A stretch of DNA of 64,000 nucleotides from Bryoerythrophyllum caledonicum. Taxonomy: Eukaryota; Streptophyta; Bryopsida; Pottiales; Pottiaceae. Positions 1 through 12,100 of the stretch are shown here, piece by piece. Below the pieces are notes generated by a model that saw only the letters and a program-made list of their open reading frames with translations, made no database searches and was not told where the DNA came from. The stretch covers positions 7,116,417 to 7,180,416 of the forward strand of contig OZ020524.1 of NCBI GenBank assembly GCA_963971425.1. Reading direction: 5' to 3'. The stretch's first letter is position 1. Each line of letters opens with the position of its first letter. The position numbers were made by a program, and so were the translations under genes.

Positions 1-612
1 GTCAATTGGACCGTAGAGCAGTGGAAGAATGTGATTTGGACAGACGAGGCAACCTTTGAAATTGGCAAAAATTTCCGGCAAATTCGGGTGTGGCGTAGCA
101 CCAAAGAAACTTATGAACCGGACTGTTTGGCTCCAACTTTCAAGAGCGGTAGGACTTCAGTGATGATCTGGGGTGCTTTCTACAATAATCTAAGGTCATC
201 ATTAGGGTTTATGATACCAGGAAAGCGAACTGCTCTTGATTTTGTGGATATAGTTTACGAAGGGCCTCTGAAAGAATTTTTGTTGTTAGTTCCTGGGGCA
301 ATTCTCATGGAAGATGGTGCTCCTGTGCATCGTAGTCTTGCACCAAAAAAATGGAGAGAAGATTGAGGATTGCAGAAGCTTGAATGGCCGGCACAGTCAC
401 CAGATTTGAATCCGATTGAAAATGTGTGGGCCATGATGAAGAGCAGTATACAGAATCGCTCAACACCAATTACAAACATTGCAGACATGAAGATAGCTCT
501 GCAAGAGGTGTGGGTAGGCTTAGACATTGAGAACTTTGAAACTTTGATTGTAAGTTTGCCCACCAGAATGGCTGCTGTGATCAAGGCCAAGGGAGGAGCA
601 ACTCGATGGTAA
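1..612 (+). pseudogene. Tc1/mariner-type DD34E transposase, 5' truncated by the window edge, one in-frame stop
   Basis: Frame 1 is open from base 1 to the stop at 610-612 except for a TGA at 364-366. The catalytic triad is visible: the first Asp in WTDEATF (about 37-57), the second in EDGAPVH (about 311-331), and the Glu in SPDLNPIENVW (about 397-429). There are 34 codons, including the stop codon, between the second Asp and the Glu, which is the DD34E spacing of Tc1-like elements. This class cuts and pastes DNA at TA dinucleotides. The N-terminal DNA-binding part lies outside the window. The internal stop means this copy is probably dead unless read through. No terminal inverted repeat was identified downstream. 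Confidence 0.85.
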
Positions 613-1349
613 ATTGGTATACTTGCAGAAAGAGATTCTCAATTGACTCAAGATTTTTCTTGTATTTTCATGTGTTGGTTGTCGATGAGTATAAAAAATT
701 TGAGGTCAGTGCATGGATTTTGGATTGTGCTACATCAAATTTGATGCCAAGCGATGCGGCTGTCCAAAGTCAGTTTTCTTGGTTGTCCGAAGACTTTCCG
801 AAGGGGACTGTACAATGCATGCAAGAATTCAGAAAGAGAATACAATGGTGCTACACACGACACATACAATCGCTGATGGTGCTAGGCTATGATACAATTT
901 GTGATACAAAGCTTGTATCCTACAACCAAAGGTAATCGACACAGAGAACAAAAACTACTACCATGCACTCATCCTCAAAATATCATGCCCCATCGAACTC
1001 ATCCTCATGGTCATCAAAGATCTCATGGACTTTGTTGAGAAATTCTACCACATCTGTAGAGGTCAATTTGCACTCACTTTTGGCAGAGCCAATCTGCAGA
1101 GCCGCCATTCTACCAAGGATTGAAGCAAACTTGCATACTAGGGTGTCGGGTTCTCAAAAGACGTGGTTGCGGGGGTAAGTATTGACCTTCAGATCCTGAC
1201 CAGGGTATCAAACACAAGTATTGGGAGTCAATACCGGCGCTGTACCAAGTACTGCCCCATCTAAATACTTTGGGCAATATGGTATTGAATACCATACTTG
1301 AACTTTTGCTCATACCAGGCTTGACATGCAATACCGGTCCAACACTGGT
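613..1349. other. Intergenic, no gene recognised
   Basis: Short open frames occur here but none shows a recognisable motif. The part around 1180-1340 contains repeated ATACCGG and GGTATTGAATACC-like short palindromes. It may be the non-coding end of the Tc1-like element, but no inverted terminal repeat could be paired. Confidence 0.4.
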
Positions 1350-2302
1350 TTAACCCCAAAGGTACCAAGTGTCAAAAATGGGCTTTTTGAAAGTTCGGTC
1401 AGGTTCCTATGGTGTCAATTTCTAACATTCTTCTTTGAAATTTTTACTATAGAAAGACATTACCAAGACCTTAGTGGGAAAACAATTTTTTCCTAAATTG
1501 GACATTTGATGAAAAAGTTATAGGGTTTTGAATTTTAAACGGGGAGGGCAGGCACCTCGGGCAGCTCCAAAAACTTTTGATAGGACACTCTATTGAAAGT
1601 GAGATTTTCAGTACTTGCAAGTCATATTATTTTCCTTCATATTGTCAAAAAAAAGTTCTTGTCTTTAGTGAAAAATAGCATACCAACCCAAGTCAAACAC
1701 TTTCACACATTGTCACTCATTGTCGGGCAAGGTACCAAAAAAACTTCTTCTTTTCCACATAAAACCTAGGTATCTTTATATTTTTCACTTTTTATTTTTT
1801 CCACAACAATATGTAATGTAAACCTTCTTATTAACCATTCGGATTATCAATCGAAAACATATTAAGTTCAAAAAAAATTAAAGTGTGAATTAACAAATTT
1901 CGAGCCTCCACTCCTTGCACACTTGTTTTGAATATGCTACACCCCGTCTTTACCTCTAAAAATTGGTGTGTAAGGAGCTAACATCATGCTTAACAAGATG
2001 GTAATAGATTTAGACCTTGTGTAGTGAAATTTTTTGACACCAGTTGAAGTCAAAGTCTGTTGATCCACTAAACGTAGGGAAGAAAATAAACCATTTGCTT
2101 GACTTCAATCACTATAATCTTTCAATCCGTGCGGTCAAAGTTTATGAAATTTTGTAAATGTATTACTTAATAAGCCTTTATTGAGATCCTACGGTCAGAA
2201 CTAAAAATCAAAGTTTTTGTCACCTTCTTTATTCATTGCACTAGAATCCATTAATTTTGAAGTGTTTTTGGTGTAAAATTGTCACGGTACCTTAGGGGTT
2301 AA
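1350..2302. mobile_element. TTAA-flanked non-autonomous element A (piggyBac-like ends)
   Basis: The element proper is 1354-2298, bounded by TTAA at 1350-1353 and 2299-2302. The left end reads CCCCAAAGGTACC and the right end GGTACCTTAGGGG, an imperfect inverted repeat. A TTAA target duplication with CCC...GGG termini is the pattern of the piggyBac superfamily. There is no transposase, so it would depend on one elsewhere. Internal sequence near 2045-2215 (around GCGGTCAAAGTTTATGAAAT) recurs in diverged form near 11040-11220, 28270-28450, 48350-48500 on the opposite strand, and 55510-55580. That ties several copies in the window together. Confidence 0.65.
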
Positions 2303-2485
2303 ACTCAGTACACTAAACATGGCATTTAGTGTCGTCTACACTAAATACGAACTCTTACACTAAAAGGAAGAATTACAATTAGTGTAACGACACAACATTA
2401 CACTAAATTTGAAACATTACACTATATGTGAATTGTAGTAAAAATGGGTGGTTTTCTATTTTTACTTGTGCACAATTAGTGTATG
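2303..2485. repeat. TTAGTGTA-rich short repeat related to the MITE at 27271-27491
   Basis: Begins with TACACTAAACATGGCATTTAGTGT, the same end sequence (one base different) as the 221-bp MITE near 27.3 kb, and carries repeated TTACACTA/TAGTGTAA words up to about 2485. It abuts the right TTAA of element A. A clean 3' end could not be set. Confidence 0.4.
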
Positions 2486-2824
2486 AAAAATCTTGCCGCA
2501 GTGAATAAAATCAGCACTATTCAAAGGAGCATAAGTCACTCAAAAAGGATCGGAATTACAGTCATGAGATGTTTTTTGACATCTACATTTTTGTAGATTT
2601 CAAAAAACATATCATATGTTTGATTTGAAGAATATATGAGTAAGTTATGGGCATTTCCAGAGTTTGGTGATGTAAATTCAACAAAGTGGCAAAAATGAAG
2701 GAACATTTGTATTAAAAAGACTAAAATCATAAGACATGCAATATATTGAATAAAATAGGGGTAAAAAAATATGTAAGGAAAATGAAAGTAGAATTGCAAA
2801 TTCATATAAAACTGAGCTCATACA
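2486..2824. other. AT-rich spacer
   Basis: AT-rich sequence with no recognisable gene. A small minus-strand open frame at 2536-2805 has low-complexity hydrophobic content and no motif. Confidence 0.4.
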
Positions 2825-3998
2825 TTAATTTGCCATAGGCAAATTTGGGACTTGTTGTCCTTCAAAGTAAGGACGATATTTTGCAATAATTTCCCGAAGG
2901 TGGGGAAATAGTTGCTCAATAGTCCAAGTGCCATCTAAACCTAATGATAAACCGCACCTAATCATGGCCTTTCGGGCATATGAAATATGTTGAGAATCAA
3001 CCATGCGGTTTACATCATCCACGGCATTTGCTGCTAATTGAAGAAAAAATTGCTTACCCGGATTTTGAAGCTTCCCGGACCATTGACCGTCACCACGTGG
3101 AGTATTTTGCCATGCACTTGCTTGGAAAAGGTCGGTTTTTTTTTGCCTCCCAACGCTTCGTTTATGCGTCTTTAATTTTTGAAATAATAAATGTGTCGGC
3201 GGGTTGGCAAAGGTGAGTCGCACAAGGAGGTAAGTATTTTAAAACGGTTCTCTTGACCGCTAAAATGGCCGCCAACCAAGGGGTTACATTGTGGGCCGTA
3301 CAATTGTCCACCCACACGTATTTTATACAGTTGTTAAGTCCTAGCTTCCTCAAAATATTGTAGAAACAAATGTTGGTCCATCCACCCTTTGGGCCCCGTA
3401 CGATAACAAACACCCGGAATAGAGTCGTCCAAACCTCTAATTGGGTAATTACTGTTTGGGTTAGAGAATATCAACATTGGTGCCTCTATGATTGATCTAC
3501 GGCCCCCGGAAATCCTAACCACCATAGTCATTGCCTCTCCGCCGGCAACAACATCCGCGTACTTCACGGAAGTATCTCCACGAAAGCCAAGGGTTTTACC
3601 ATTGTCAACATTAATGGAAAAGTGAGTTTCGTCCAAATTTTCCATCAAATTTTCATCAAATTCGCCCGAAAGAAACCCACGGTGTAAAATGCCTAAATGG
3701 AAAGCCGTGTTCATTCCAATGAGTGCTTCTTTTTCCGGTCTACAAGTTAGACGGCCTCTTTGTGACAATAATACTATACTATAGGCATCCATAAAATGGA
3801 AAATCCATACGTTTGTTATTTTCTTTGTTAAAAGAACATTGTCCTTAGGGTCGGTTGATTGGAGTTGTAAGGTGAATCTATCGACAAAAGAATAGAAAGG
3901 GCCAATTCTATAAGGATGGCTGGAGAGAATTTTACCTAGGTGAACCGCTCGACGATGTGGGATGGGAGTCGATGATTCCGCCCCTGCGCTAACGGAAA
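2825..3998 (-). pseudogene. pogo-like transposase remnant (DDE_1 superfamily endonuclease)
   Basis: Three minus-strand blocks in different frames line up as one transposase. The first (about 3998-3340) carries HRRAVHLGKIL, FHFMDAYS, NLDETHFSINVD (first catalytic Asp) and CYRTGPKGWMDQ. The second (about 3340-3170) carries YVWVDNCTAHN (second catalytic Asp) and PPCATHLCQPAD. The third (about 3170-2825) carries AWQNTPRGDGQWSGKL and ISYARKAMIRCGL, and ends in a stop. Two frameshifts, near 3340 and near 3170, break the frame. No ATG was found at the 5' end, so the N-terminal helix-turn-helix part is missing or unrecognised. The family (pfam DDE_1) is common in oomycetes and occurs in some plants. 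Confidence 0.75.
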
Positions 3999-5843
3999 AT
4001 GGGAGTTACATCGGTGATTTCTACTCAGCTTTTGGAAATGGATGAACTTCGTGGATGAATTTCATACCTTGGGGCGGTTGTGCGGTGGCGTCATCACTTT
4101 GGTCCATGGTGAGCGCGGGCCCAGGTCACGCGTGGGTCGTTGTTGTTGCTGGTGGGGCCGTGGTCACGCATGAGTGGATTGTAGAGTGGTCGCGCGTGGT
4201 GTCGTGGCGGACTTCAAACCCATAAGGTTTGGAACTGCTGCCCCTAAACCGACCCCGACCTGCGGGGTATAACCACCCCCCTACCAGGTGGACTTCTGGC
4301 GTCGTAGAGATAAACCGTACAGTTAAGCCTGGAAATAACCGCTGGCAGCCCGCTCGGAATCGCTGGACTTCAAGTGGGCAGCTCACTCGGACTTGAAAAG
4401 GGCAGCTCCCATAAGGTTTGCTACAACTGTAGCCAGCTCCCCCGTAGGTCAGGGTATAAGCCCCCCCCCCCTCCCCCGCGAAAACATAATTTTTCTTGAA
4501 CCCCGAACCGGGAGCCCCCGACACCTCAAACCCCAGATTTCTAGTAACCCCAGCAACTCCTATACCACATTCCAGCCCGTGAACAAATAAGGTGAGAGCT
4601 TGAGCTTAAGGCATGACGGCCGGTAGGCGAATGATTAGGAGTAGGGAGAGGTGGAAATCAAGAAAAGTCAATATAGAGATTAAATACTTGACGGCTAGTA
4701 GGCGGTTGGTGGAGGCATCATTAATGATGTCGGCCGCTAACACTAGTTGTGAACAAGTTCGCAAATAGTGTAGTAGGGTAATTACACTATTTGTGTGACC
4801 GCGATGTTTAGTGTAGTGATTGGTTTTGACTATATTATAACATGTAAATGGCTTGATGTTATAAGTCAAATTTACAAGTAGGAAATAGTGGTGTTAACCA
4901 ACAAGTCCATTTAGAGATAAGATTGTGGTGCTTAGTAAACTATGAAGTGTAGATACATCCATTAAAACTTTTTGATAAATAATGTTTGGATTTTTGTGGC
5001 ATGTTATGTGGATCCAAATTCCAATCTAAGTGGTTGATTCTTTCCAGTCCTCATTTTGAAATAGGATTGCCATGACTATGGTGATAATCATTTTGAATGA
5101 ATTTTTGAATGACACTATGAGGTATTTTTGAAAAAAATGTTCTATTAATTTCCTAGATAATGTGAGTGTTATTGTTCTTGCACCTGTAGTTAGCAAAATA
5201 ATGGGATCAAGTTTCAATCTATAAGTGGAGATACTATCTATGTGTGGTTCATATTTGTCTATCTTACTATCAATTGTTTCAATCATCGATACAAACAAGA
5301 AACTTCAATGATTTGTATGGTGCGATTTAGGTTTATGTTATTTGGAGGGACACCTTGGAGCGGAAGGCTTTCAACGTAGAGTATGTTTGAATTAAATCCA
5401 GGATTGCAATGGCATCTTTGTTGTCTACATCTACAAGGCAATAACTCTAAATTTGGTACTATAATTTATCATTGGTAATTATAGTAGATTCCAGCGTGCA
5501 CAAGAGTGTAGCATCTAGATCTATGATCTATGACCAGCATACATGTATTCATATACGTGCAATGAATACCTACAAAATACAATAACACATGGTTTGGTAC
5601 TTTCTACTCAAGGAAAATAATTTTGCAATCAAACTTCAAGTTCTTGCACGCTTGAACTTGGTTACAAGATTGCATACAAACTGAGCAATTTTACATTAAA
5701 ATGCTCAAATAGTGACTTAAATAGTGAAACTAATGAGATCCAAAACTCCCTATTCAACTCTACCACACAATTCACTACTTGATAATTTACAAATCATTCT
5801 ATACACAGAATCACGTTTCACCCAAAAATGCTTCTGCAGTGCT

Positions 5844-5873
5844 AGGTTTAGGGTTTAGGGTTTAGGTTTAGGG
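5844..5873 (+). repeat. Interstitial plant telomere-type repeat (TTTAGGG)n
   Basis: Three to four near-perfect TTTAGGG units, one of them missing a G. This is the Arabidopsis-type telomere unit and supports a plant source. Read on the minus strand it contains telo-box (AAACCCTA) words. It lies about 670 bp beyond the 3' end of CNX2. Confidence 0.8.
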
Positions 5874-6270
5874 TGATGAAATGTACCCAAACAAGAGGAT
5901 TTGCAAGCCCCCTCGCTAGTAATACACTTCGTCCTCCTGCATATACAAATGCTGATGGCCCTGAAACAAAAAAATTCAAAATGAGAATCAACCATTTGAC
6001 AAGTCAATCCAAGTTTCAATAAGAGACTTCCTCTCTTTTATTTTCATACTACTCTTTTTCCTCACTCTTGATACAGTGGCTACTAATTCAATGGACGAGC
6101 TTGAGGTCTCTAAAGTCAAATCAGAACTGTTTTAGTCGCTGAAGAAGGAGAAGTCATATTCTACCATGAAACTTTCCCTCTTTGTGAGGTTCCTAGATCA
6201 ATTGAGAGCTATTTAGTGCTGATTTTTACGATTAAAAATGAGAAAAGGGGTCTAATCTTAGAAATAAAAA

Positions 6271-7915
6271 CTTAAAAGGCGACTAAAACTAGTTCTAATT
6301 TGAGTTTAGAGACCCATAAGCTCTTCTATTGATCTGATAGCTATTTAAGAGGGAGAAAAGAGGGGTATCTTGTCGAAACTTTGGGAGACAGAGAACTCAG
6401 GAAGTGAGACTTACAAGATGACAAGTTTTCCGGCTTGGCGAATCAGTCCTCTTCGAAAAACTCGGGTGCAATTCTCCTTCAGGTTTGGAGTTTAAGGTTT
6501 AGGGTTTAGGGTTTAGGATTGCAATCCTCCTCTTGATCTGAATCAATCAACCGCCAATGTGGACCATCGGCCTGTTTTGCGTCCGAGCTATTTCGAACAT
6601 GCCTGCATGTGCAGCCTTCTTCCTCTTCACCTGAGAACTCCAACAATCACGTATTAGTAACTCAAGCCATTCTTACACCTTATCACTACACCCTTATCAG
6701 TTTTATAGAATTCACGTACCGCATCACTGATAACCTGCTGCAATTCTGGTTCTTGCATTCCACTGCGAATAGCATCTCGTAAACTAACCTGGGAAACGAC
6801 AGGCAAAAGTTTTTTAGCACATGATATTTGTAAAGGCGAAGGTACCAAGAGTTTTGACCTCTTGTCTCATTAAATATCAGCCCTAAATAGCTCTCTAAAA
6901 TCAGCACAAATAGGAGAAAGGCAGCTGAGCTTCATGGTACAACATAACCTCTCCTTCCTTCCCAAAGGCAGCTAAGACTACTTCTAGCTTGAGTTCAGAG
7001 ACCACCAAGTTGATCTAAGAGTGAGGAAAGAGAAGTATTATGAATCATAAGAGGGGTAATCTTGTAGAAATGTTTGGGTGACTCTACAAAGAACTCTGTA
7101 ATAATGTGGTTCATTATCTGATCGAGTCCAGGCAAATCCTCATGTGTTGTCATTCATAAACTTTGGTAATGGTGGAGATTAAAATCGAAAACCACCACAT
7201 ATCCTCACCTCTGAAGGACCGAAGAGACAGACTTTGAGGTTGCCATCGGCCATGAGGCGTAACCGGTTGCAACCAGAACAGAAGTGTTGTGTCATCGAGG
7301 TGATGAACGACACTGTTCCTTGAAAGCCCTCCACCTGAAAGTTCTTAGCTGTGTCGGTGGGGTGGTCTTTCTTCCGGTGCATACTTGGATACTTTTGCTT
7401 CTGCAACCCAGCAGCAGCACCAGTCCAGGCTCAATAAGGATTCCTGAATGCACAGGAATAAACAGTTGCAAAAGGACAGATTTCAGGATACTTACAATCT
7501 TATCCATCATCTCCATGTACGATACTAGCTTCTTCGAATTCCAGACATTGCCATCGAACGGCATAAATTCTATAAAGCGGACGTTGATGGGCTTGTCCCG
7601 CGTCAACTCAACAAAATCTAGGATCTCGTCGTCGTTGAGACCTCTCATGACGACCGTATTTACCTGTGTAATAAAGACAATAAGCAAACAATCAGCTCAT
7701 AATCATGTAAAGTGAGGCAAGAGTAGGAAAAGGAAAGGGCAGCTAAGATCAAAGGCAGCAAAAACTAGTTTAAACTGGAGTAACTTTGAGGATGCAAATT
7801 GAGAGACCACCATCGATCTAATAGCTATTGAGAGTAAATGGACACTAGTATTGAAAGACCAGTATCTTCTTGAAACTTTGAGCGGCTTTGGAAAGAACAC
7901 ATGAACCATGACTCG
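6271..7915. repeat. Three diverged copies of a dispersed repeat in and beside CNX2
   Basis: Related blocks at about 6271-6405 (3' flank), 6960-7100 (intron) and 7730-7915 (intron) share the order: GGCAGCTAA or GGCGACTAA, then GAGTT(T/C)AGAGACC, then GATCTAATAGCTATT-like words, then ATCTTGT(A/C)GAAA. They look like copies of a short non-coding transposon that entered the locus several times or was locally duplicated. Confidence 0.5.
6491..6518 (+). repeat. Second interstitial (TTTAGGG)n run
   Basis: Three to four units, slightly degenerate at both ends (TTTAAGG, TTTAGGA). It ends about 30 bp from the CNX2 stop codon, so on the minus strand it would fall in the CNX2 3' UTR. Confidence 0.75.
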
Positions 7916-9180
7916 GTGCTTCTGAGACCTGACTGATCAGTAAACTAGATGACGCTTTCATGATCCAAAAAAGAAGGCAGGAATAGAGTTCACAAGAAGA
8001 AAAGATGATGTTTTCATGATCCGTTCAACCACAACGAAGGCAGGAATTGAGTTCACAAGAAGAAAAGATGATGCTTTCAACGACAGAGAAGATAGTAATT
8101 GAGTTGACAGAATGAGAGAAAGGATTCACACACACCTTCACCGGGTCGAATCCCAAGCTCAGAGCTGTGTCGATGGAGTGCAGGACTTTGGAATGTCCTT
8201 TGCGCCGGGTGAGAAGCTCGAATTTCGCAGGCACCAGTGTGTCTAAGCTGATGTTGAGCTGGTCCAATCCAGCCGCGTGCAAGCGCGGCAGTTTCCGTGA
8301 CAGGACGATGCCGTTGGAGGTCATGGCCAAGTGCTTGAGACCTGGCAGACCGCTCAACTGCGCACAGATGTCCTCGATGTCCTTCCTGATACTCGGCTCC
8401 CCGCCCGTGAGGCGGATCTTGTCCACGCCGCCGTGAACGAAAGTGCTCGCCACTCGGACAATCTCGCTCTGCGACAGCAACTCGGAGGCCGGCGTCAGCT
8501 CCACGCCCTCCGCCGGCATGCAGTAGTTGCAGCGCAGGTTGCACCGCTCCGTGAGCGAGATCCGCAGGTAGTTGTGTCTGCGTCCGTGCGCATCAATCAG
8601 CATGTCGGACACTTCTCGTCTCCGCCTCAAAAACTCCACAGACGCTGAAAAAAAAAGCACAAAAACTTGTCAGCAATTGCCGTGAAAATCTCTCGGAAAA
8701 ACTAGGTGCAGCGGCTAATCACCTTCTTGACGATGATCATCATCCGATGATTGCGAGTCCTTCTCAAGAGCTAAAGCGTGAATCTCTGCAACACCCCCCT
8801 GTCTATACAAGAGCGCACGCGCGCCAGACGTCCCCTGTGAGTCCAAAACCCATCAGTCACAGCTCGAAATCCTCAGAAAGTCTCCCAGGAGACGATCATA
8901 AACAACAAACACAGAGTGTTCAAAAACACTGATCACAGAACCCTAACCGCACTCCCAGTCCGAGATTAGGGTTCCAGGTCCCCAGTCGCGAACCCAATTC
9001 CATCGCTTTTCCAGCTACAAAAGCGTACCCATCAAAAAAATCTACACACCACTAGAATCCTCAACATTCGATGCAACTCAGAGAAAACAGAGGGGGCTCC
9101 GAAGCGCACACCTGATAAGAAGGCGGCGTTTTCGACAGCGATCGCGCACAGGAGCGAGCAATCGACTGCGCCCATCTCAT
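6547..9180 (-). CDS. CNX2: GTP 3',8-cyclase, mitochondrial (molybdenum cofactor biosynthesis protein CNX2/MoaA)
   Basis: Radical-SAM enzyme that rearranges GTP in the first step of molybdenum cofactor synthesis, before cPMP formation; in plants it acts in mitochondria. Seven exons join without a stop: 9112-9180, 8723-8834, 8136-8644, 7496-7663, 7209-7400, 6720-6788, 6547-6630 (1203 nt, 400 aa; the Arabidopsis protein is about 390). All introns are GT-AG. The N-terminus ([17 protein letters not shown]) is Arg/Ser-rich and lacks acidic residues, as expected of a mitochondrial presequence. The SAM-binding [4Fe-4S] cysteines are 95, 99 and 102 (CNLRCNYC); GGEPSIRKD follows. The second cluster is C327, C330 and C344 (HFCSGCNRL...VCLFG). 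The protein ends in the conserved HIGG, whose Gly-Gly tail is needed for activity in MoaA. All key residues are present, so it looks functional. The start was chosen because it gives the presequence and keeps every splice phase. Confidence 0.95.
7947..8075. repeat. Tandem duplication of about 60 bp in a CNX2 intron
   Basis: The words TTTCATGATCC, GAAGGCAGGAAT(A/T)GAGTTC and ACAAGAAGAAAAGATGATG occur twice in the same order about 60 bp apart. The second copy has a small insertion. Confidence 0.75.
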
Positions 9181-12100
9181 GTTGGCCGCAGCTCACACCC
9201 AATCAGCCAACGCACCACCAAATCACCAAACACTGCCGCCTCCAAAGCATGAACCGCCGCAACGAATCAACAACAGCTCCAAAGGTTTCACATGATCAGG
9301 CCAAGATGCAAGTTTTCTAGACAATAAGAGTGGACTCGTGGTTCCTGAATTCTTATCTGGGCTCGTACTGTCACGTCGGATCGCATTTACAGGATTCCGA
9401 TGTTGTTTTCTTGTGACAGCGGCGCCCGGGTATCATACCGAGTATCGGGGTAGTTTCTCATGTGTATCGCCAGGTATGAAGCGGGTGTCTATCGGACTGG
9501 AGGCACTTCGTGTGGGATTCACAGTCGTCGACTCGTCGCGTACACAGCAGCATGTGAGGGTTCCTACTACGTCATACCAGACCGGGGACCCAGAACCGCC
9601 AGAGTCGATGGTGTTCTGTAATATCTACAGAATTTGTAGATTACGCGGAGCCCTCTATGCCGGTCGTAGATGTTGGGGCAACTTCTATGTCGGTCGGTTG
9701 CTGGTCTTTAGGGCCCTGTTGCGGCCGCCGCGGATTAAACTAAATTTAGTGAAGCTGCAGAGGGAACACCCCAAAGACGCGGGTGGGGTTTCTGAGAGTG
9801 AGAGATGAAACTCCGCAGAAATGGGGTGTGGGTTGGAAACTACACCAAACACTGCATGTAGTGTGGACCAAAGTAGTTTTGACACTAATTGGAGATTTAC
9901 ATCCGATCGTCGACTTGCACACACTTGCTTGAAAACAAATAGCCAATCAGATTTTGACATGCATGTGTGCTTGATGCAAATTAGAGTGGGTGATCCACAT
10001 CAATTATGAATCCACACTTTATTCAGTGTTTGGCGTATTGGAGTTCCTTTCACCATCAACCAAGAAGAAGAAGAGGAACTCTAGTTGAGCTAGGAGGGGC
10101 CAGAGTGAATAAAGTGTCTGTTCGTAACGCCACTAAATCTATGTCCACCTGACATAGATTTACCTTTCACCATCAACCAACAACACATGAGGAGTATATT
10201 CTTAAGCCCTATATGACAAAAGTTATGAACTGGGCTATTGTGAATTTTGAACAAAGATGTACGAAGACACTAGAGACATGGGAATATAATTTTGATTCTC
10301 ATTGGATCTATATAAAGAAAGTGATGTCATTGCAACTCCTCAAATTCTCAAAACTCCCTTTTGAGAACATTAAAAGTCCTCCAAGGTAACTGGTGGGAAT
10401 CTATGGGTTAAAGCCAAAAAAATTCAAGAGCGGGCAGGCTGGACAACTTCAAAAGCTTTTGCTAGGACACTATGTTTAAATGTAAGATTTTTAATACTAG
10501 CAAGTAATATTAATCTCAAAAATAGAATTGTTGTGTATTATGAATAGTGCAATTTTTAAAGGCAAGAATCAATTAAAGCAAGTTCCTAGTGGCCTTCATG
10601 GATTTTACTTTTAAAATGTGTAGAAATTAGGAATTTTGTCTTTTTCAACAAAATAAATTAAAAATGTAAGGCATGATGCTCTTATCTAACGTTTGGATTT
10701 TAGATTCAATAATATCTATTCAAATAAAAAACAAAATTGCTACGCAAAAAAAAGGTTGCATTCTATACCCCTAGTCATTGCAAGGCCGTTTTCCTTATCT
10801 AAAATTGCTTAATTACATGTGATTTTTGGCATGCAATGACCTAAAACAATGTAAGAAGAAGAAGAACTCCGGTCCACGCAGGGGGGGGTAACCCGAGTGA
10901 ATAAAGTGTCTGTTCGTTCCACCACAAAACCAATGTTCACCAGACATAGGTTTAGTAGTATGGAACTACTCCCCCCTCTCGAGGATAGACTAAAACAATG
11001 TAGATTATAGTTCCACAAAACATTTCCAATGTGTAGTGGGAAAATATGCCATTGTACCAAGTCAAAGTACGTTGACCTTGTCCGCTCATGGAAGAAAAAA
11101 ATGTATTGCACGCTTCAAATGCATGTATCTTTTAATCAACAAAGTCAAAGTTTATGAAATAATTTTGAGTGTCTTCTTGTACATATTAAATTAGGGATCC
11201 TACGATTGAAAATAGTTAGAAGATGGTTGAATGAGTTTCATAGCATTTCATCTTAGAAGAGCAACTCTAGATTGGTCAATGAAGGTGATGACTTAGTAGG
11301 TGGGGCCAATTGTGGTCACCGGAGCTAAGTGAGTGTTGTCACTCATCTAGGGAAAGGAATGCATGAACCTTGGAGTTGTCTCTACGGTAAGTGTTCATGT
11401 GGATTAGACTAACTCAGTCTTAGGATAGTCTTTGGACTTGCTAAGTGGTGTTTATGACTTAGTGTTGGAAATGTGTAGGTAACTTGGTGAAATAGGAGTA
11501 AGGTTGTGAAGGTAATGGACGCTTTTGGATACTAACACATGGAGCTAGAGATAGGGCATTACATAGAGACACCATCCTTTTAGGGCAAAGCCCTCTTTGT
11601 TGGAGGCTCTATAAGTGATGAGGCTTGCTTTGTGGGGCTTCATCTTATATAGAATCAACCTGAGGACAACTTCTGAGGTTAAAGAAATTATTTCTACTTT
11701 TATGATTACTTCTTTTTCAAACACACAATATTCATTCCTTCACTGACACATATTAATTTATATCTATTTGTTTCATTTTCAACAACCTCTCCAAGTTGGG
11801 CTCAAATAATAATAAAAAATAAAAACTCATATAAAAAGCAACCTCCTTGAAGATTTTTGAGCAAAAGGCCATCCTAGCACTAGTTCTACAATATCTTATT
11901 CCTTTGGATTAAAAAAAATGTTTGACTCCTATAGAAAAAATGTCACAAAGTGGGGGTTTGCAAATCATCAACATGTTCTAATGATTATAATTTTGTTGAA
12001 TTTTGTCAAAATTGCCAAAGTTATGCCATCTTAGTTTTACAAAATTGTTGAGGGGCGGGTATTTGGGACAACTTTGAAAACTTTTGTAATGACCCGCTAT

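Larger units (their letters stand above)
3999..6546. other. Intergenic: GC-rich block, TTAGTGTA repeats, telomere-like runs
   Basis: About 4060-4560 is GC-rich with a C homopolymer run near 4447-4462; open frames there are composition artefacts. About 4740-4830 carries an imperfect palindrome with ATAGTGTA and GATGTTTAGTGTAG words, related to the MITE near 27.3 kb. 4850-5800 shows nothing recognisable. 5844-6518 holds two plant telomere-type runs. A copy of the repeat found in the CNX2 introns starts near 6271. Confidence 0.45.

Noticed and set aside
9338-9808. 156-codon plus-strand open frame
   Set aside because: GC-rich spacer, no motif, no splice context; composition explains the open frame.
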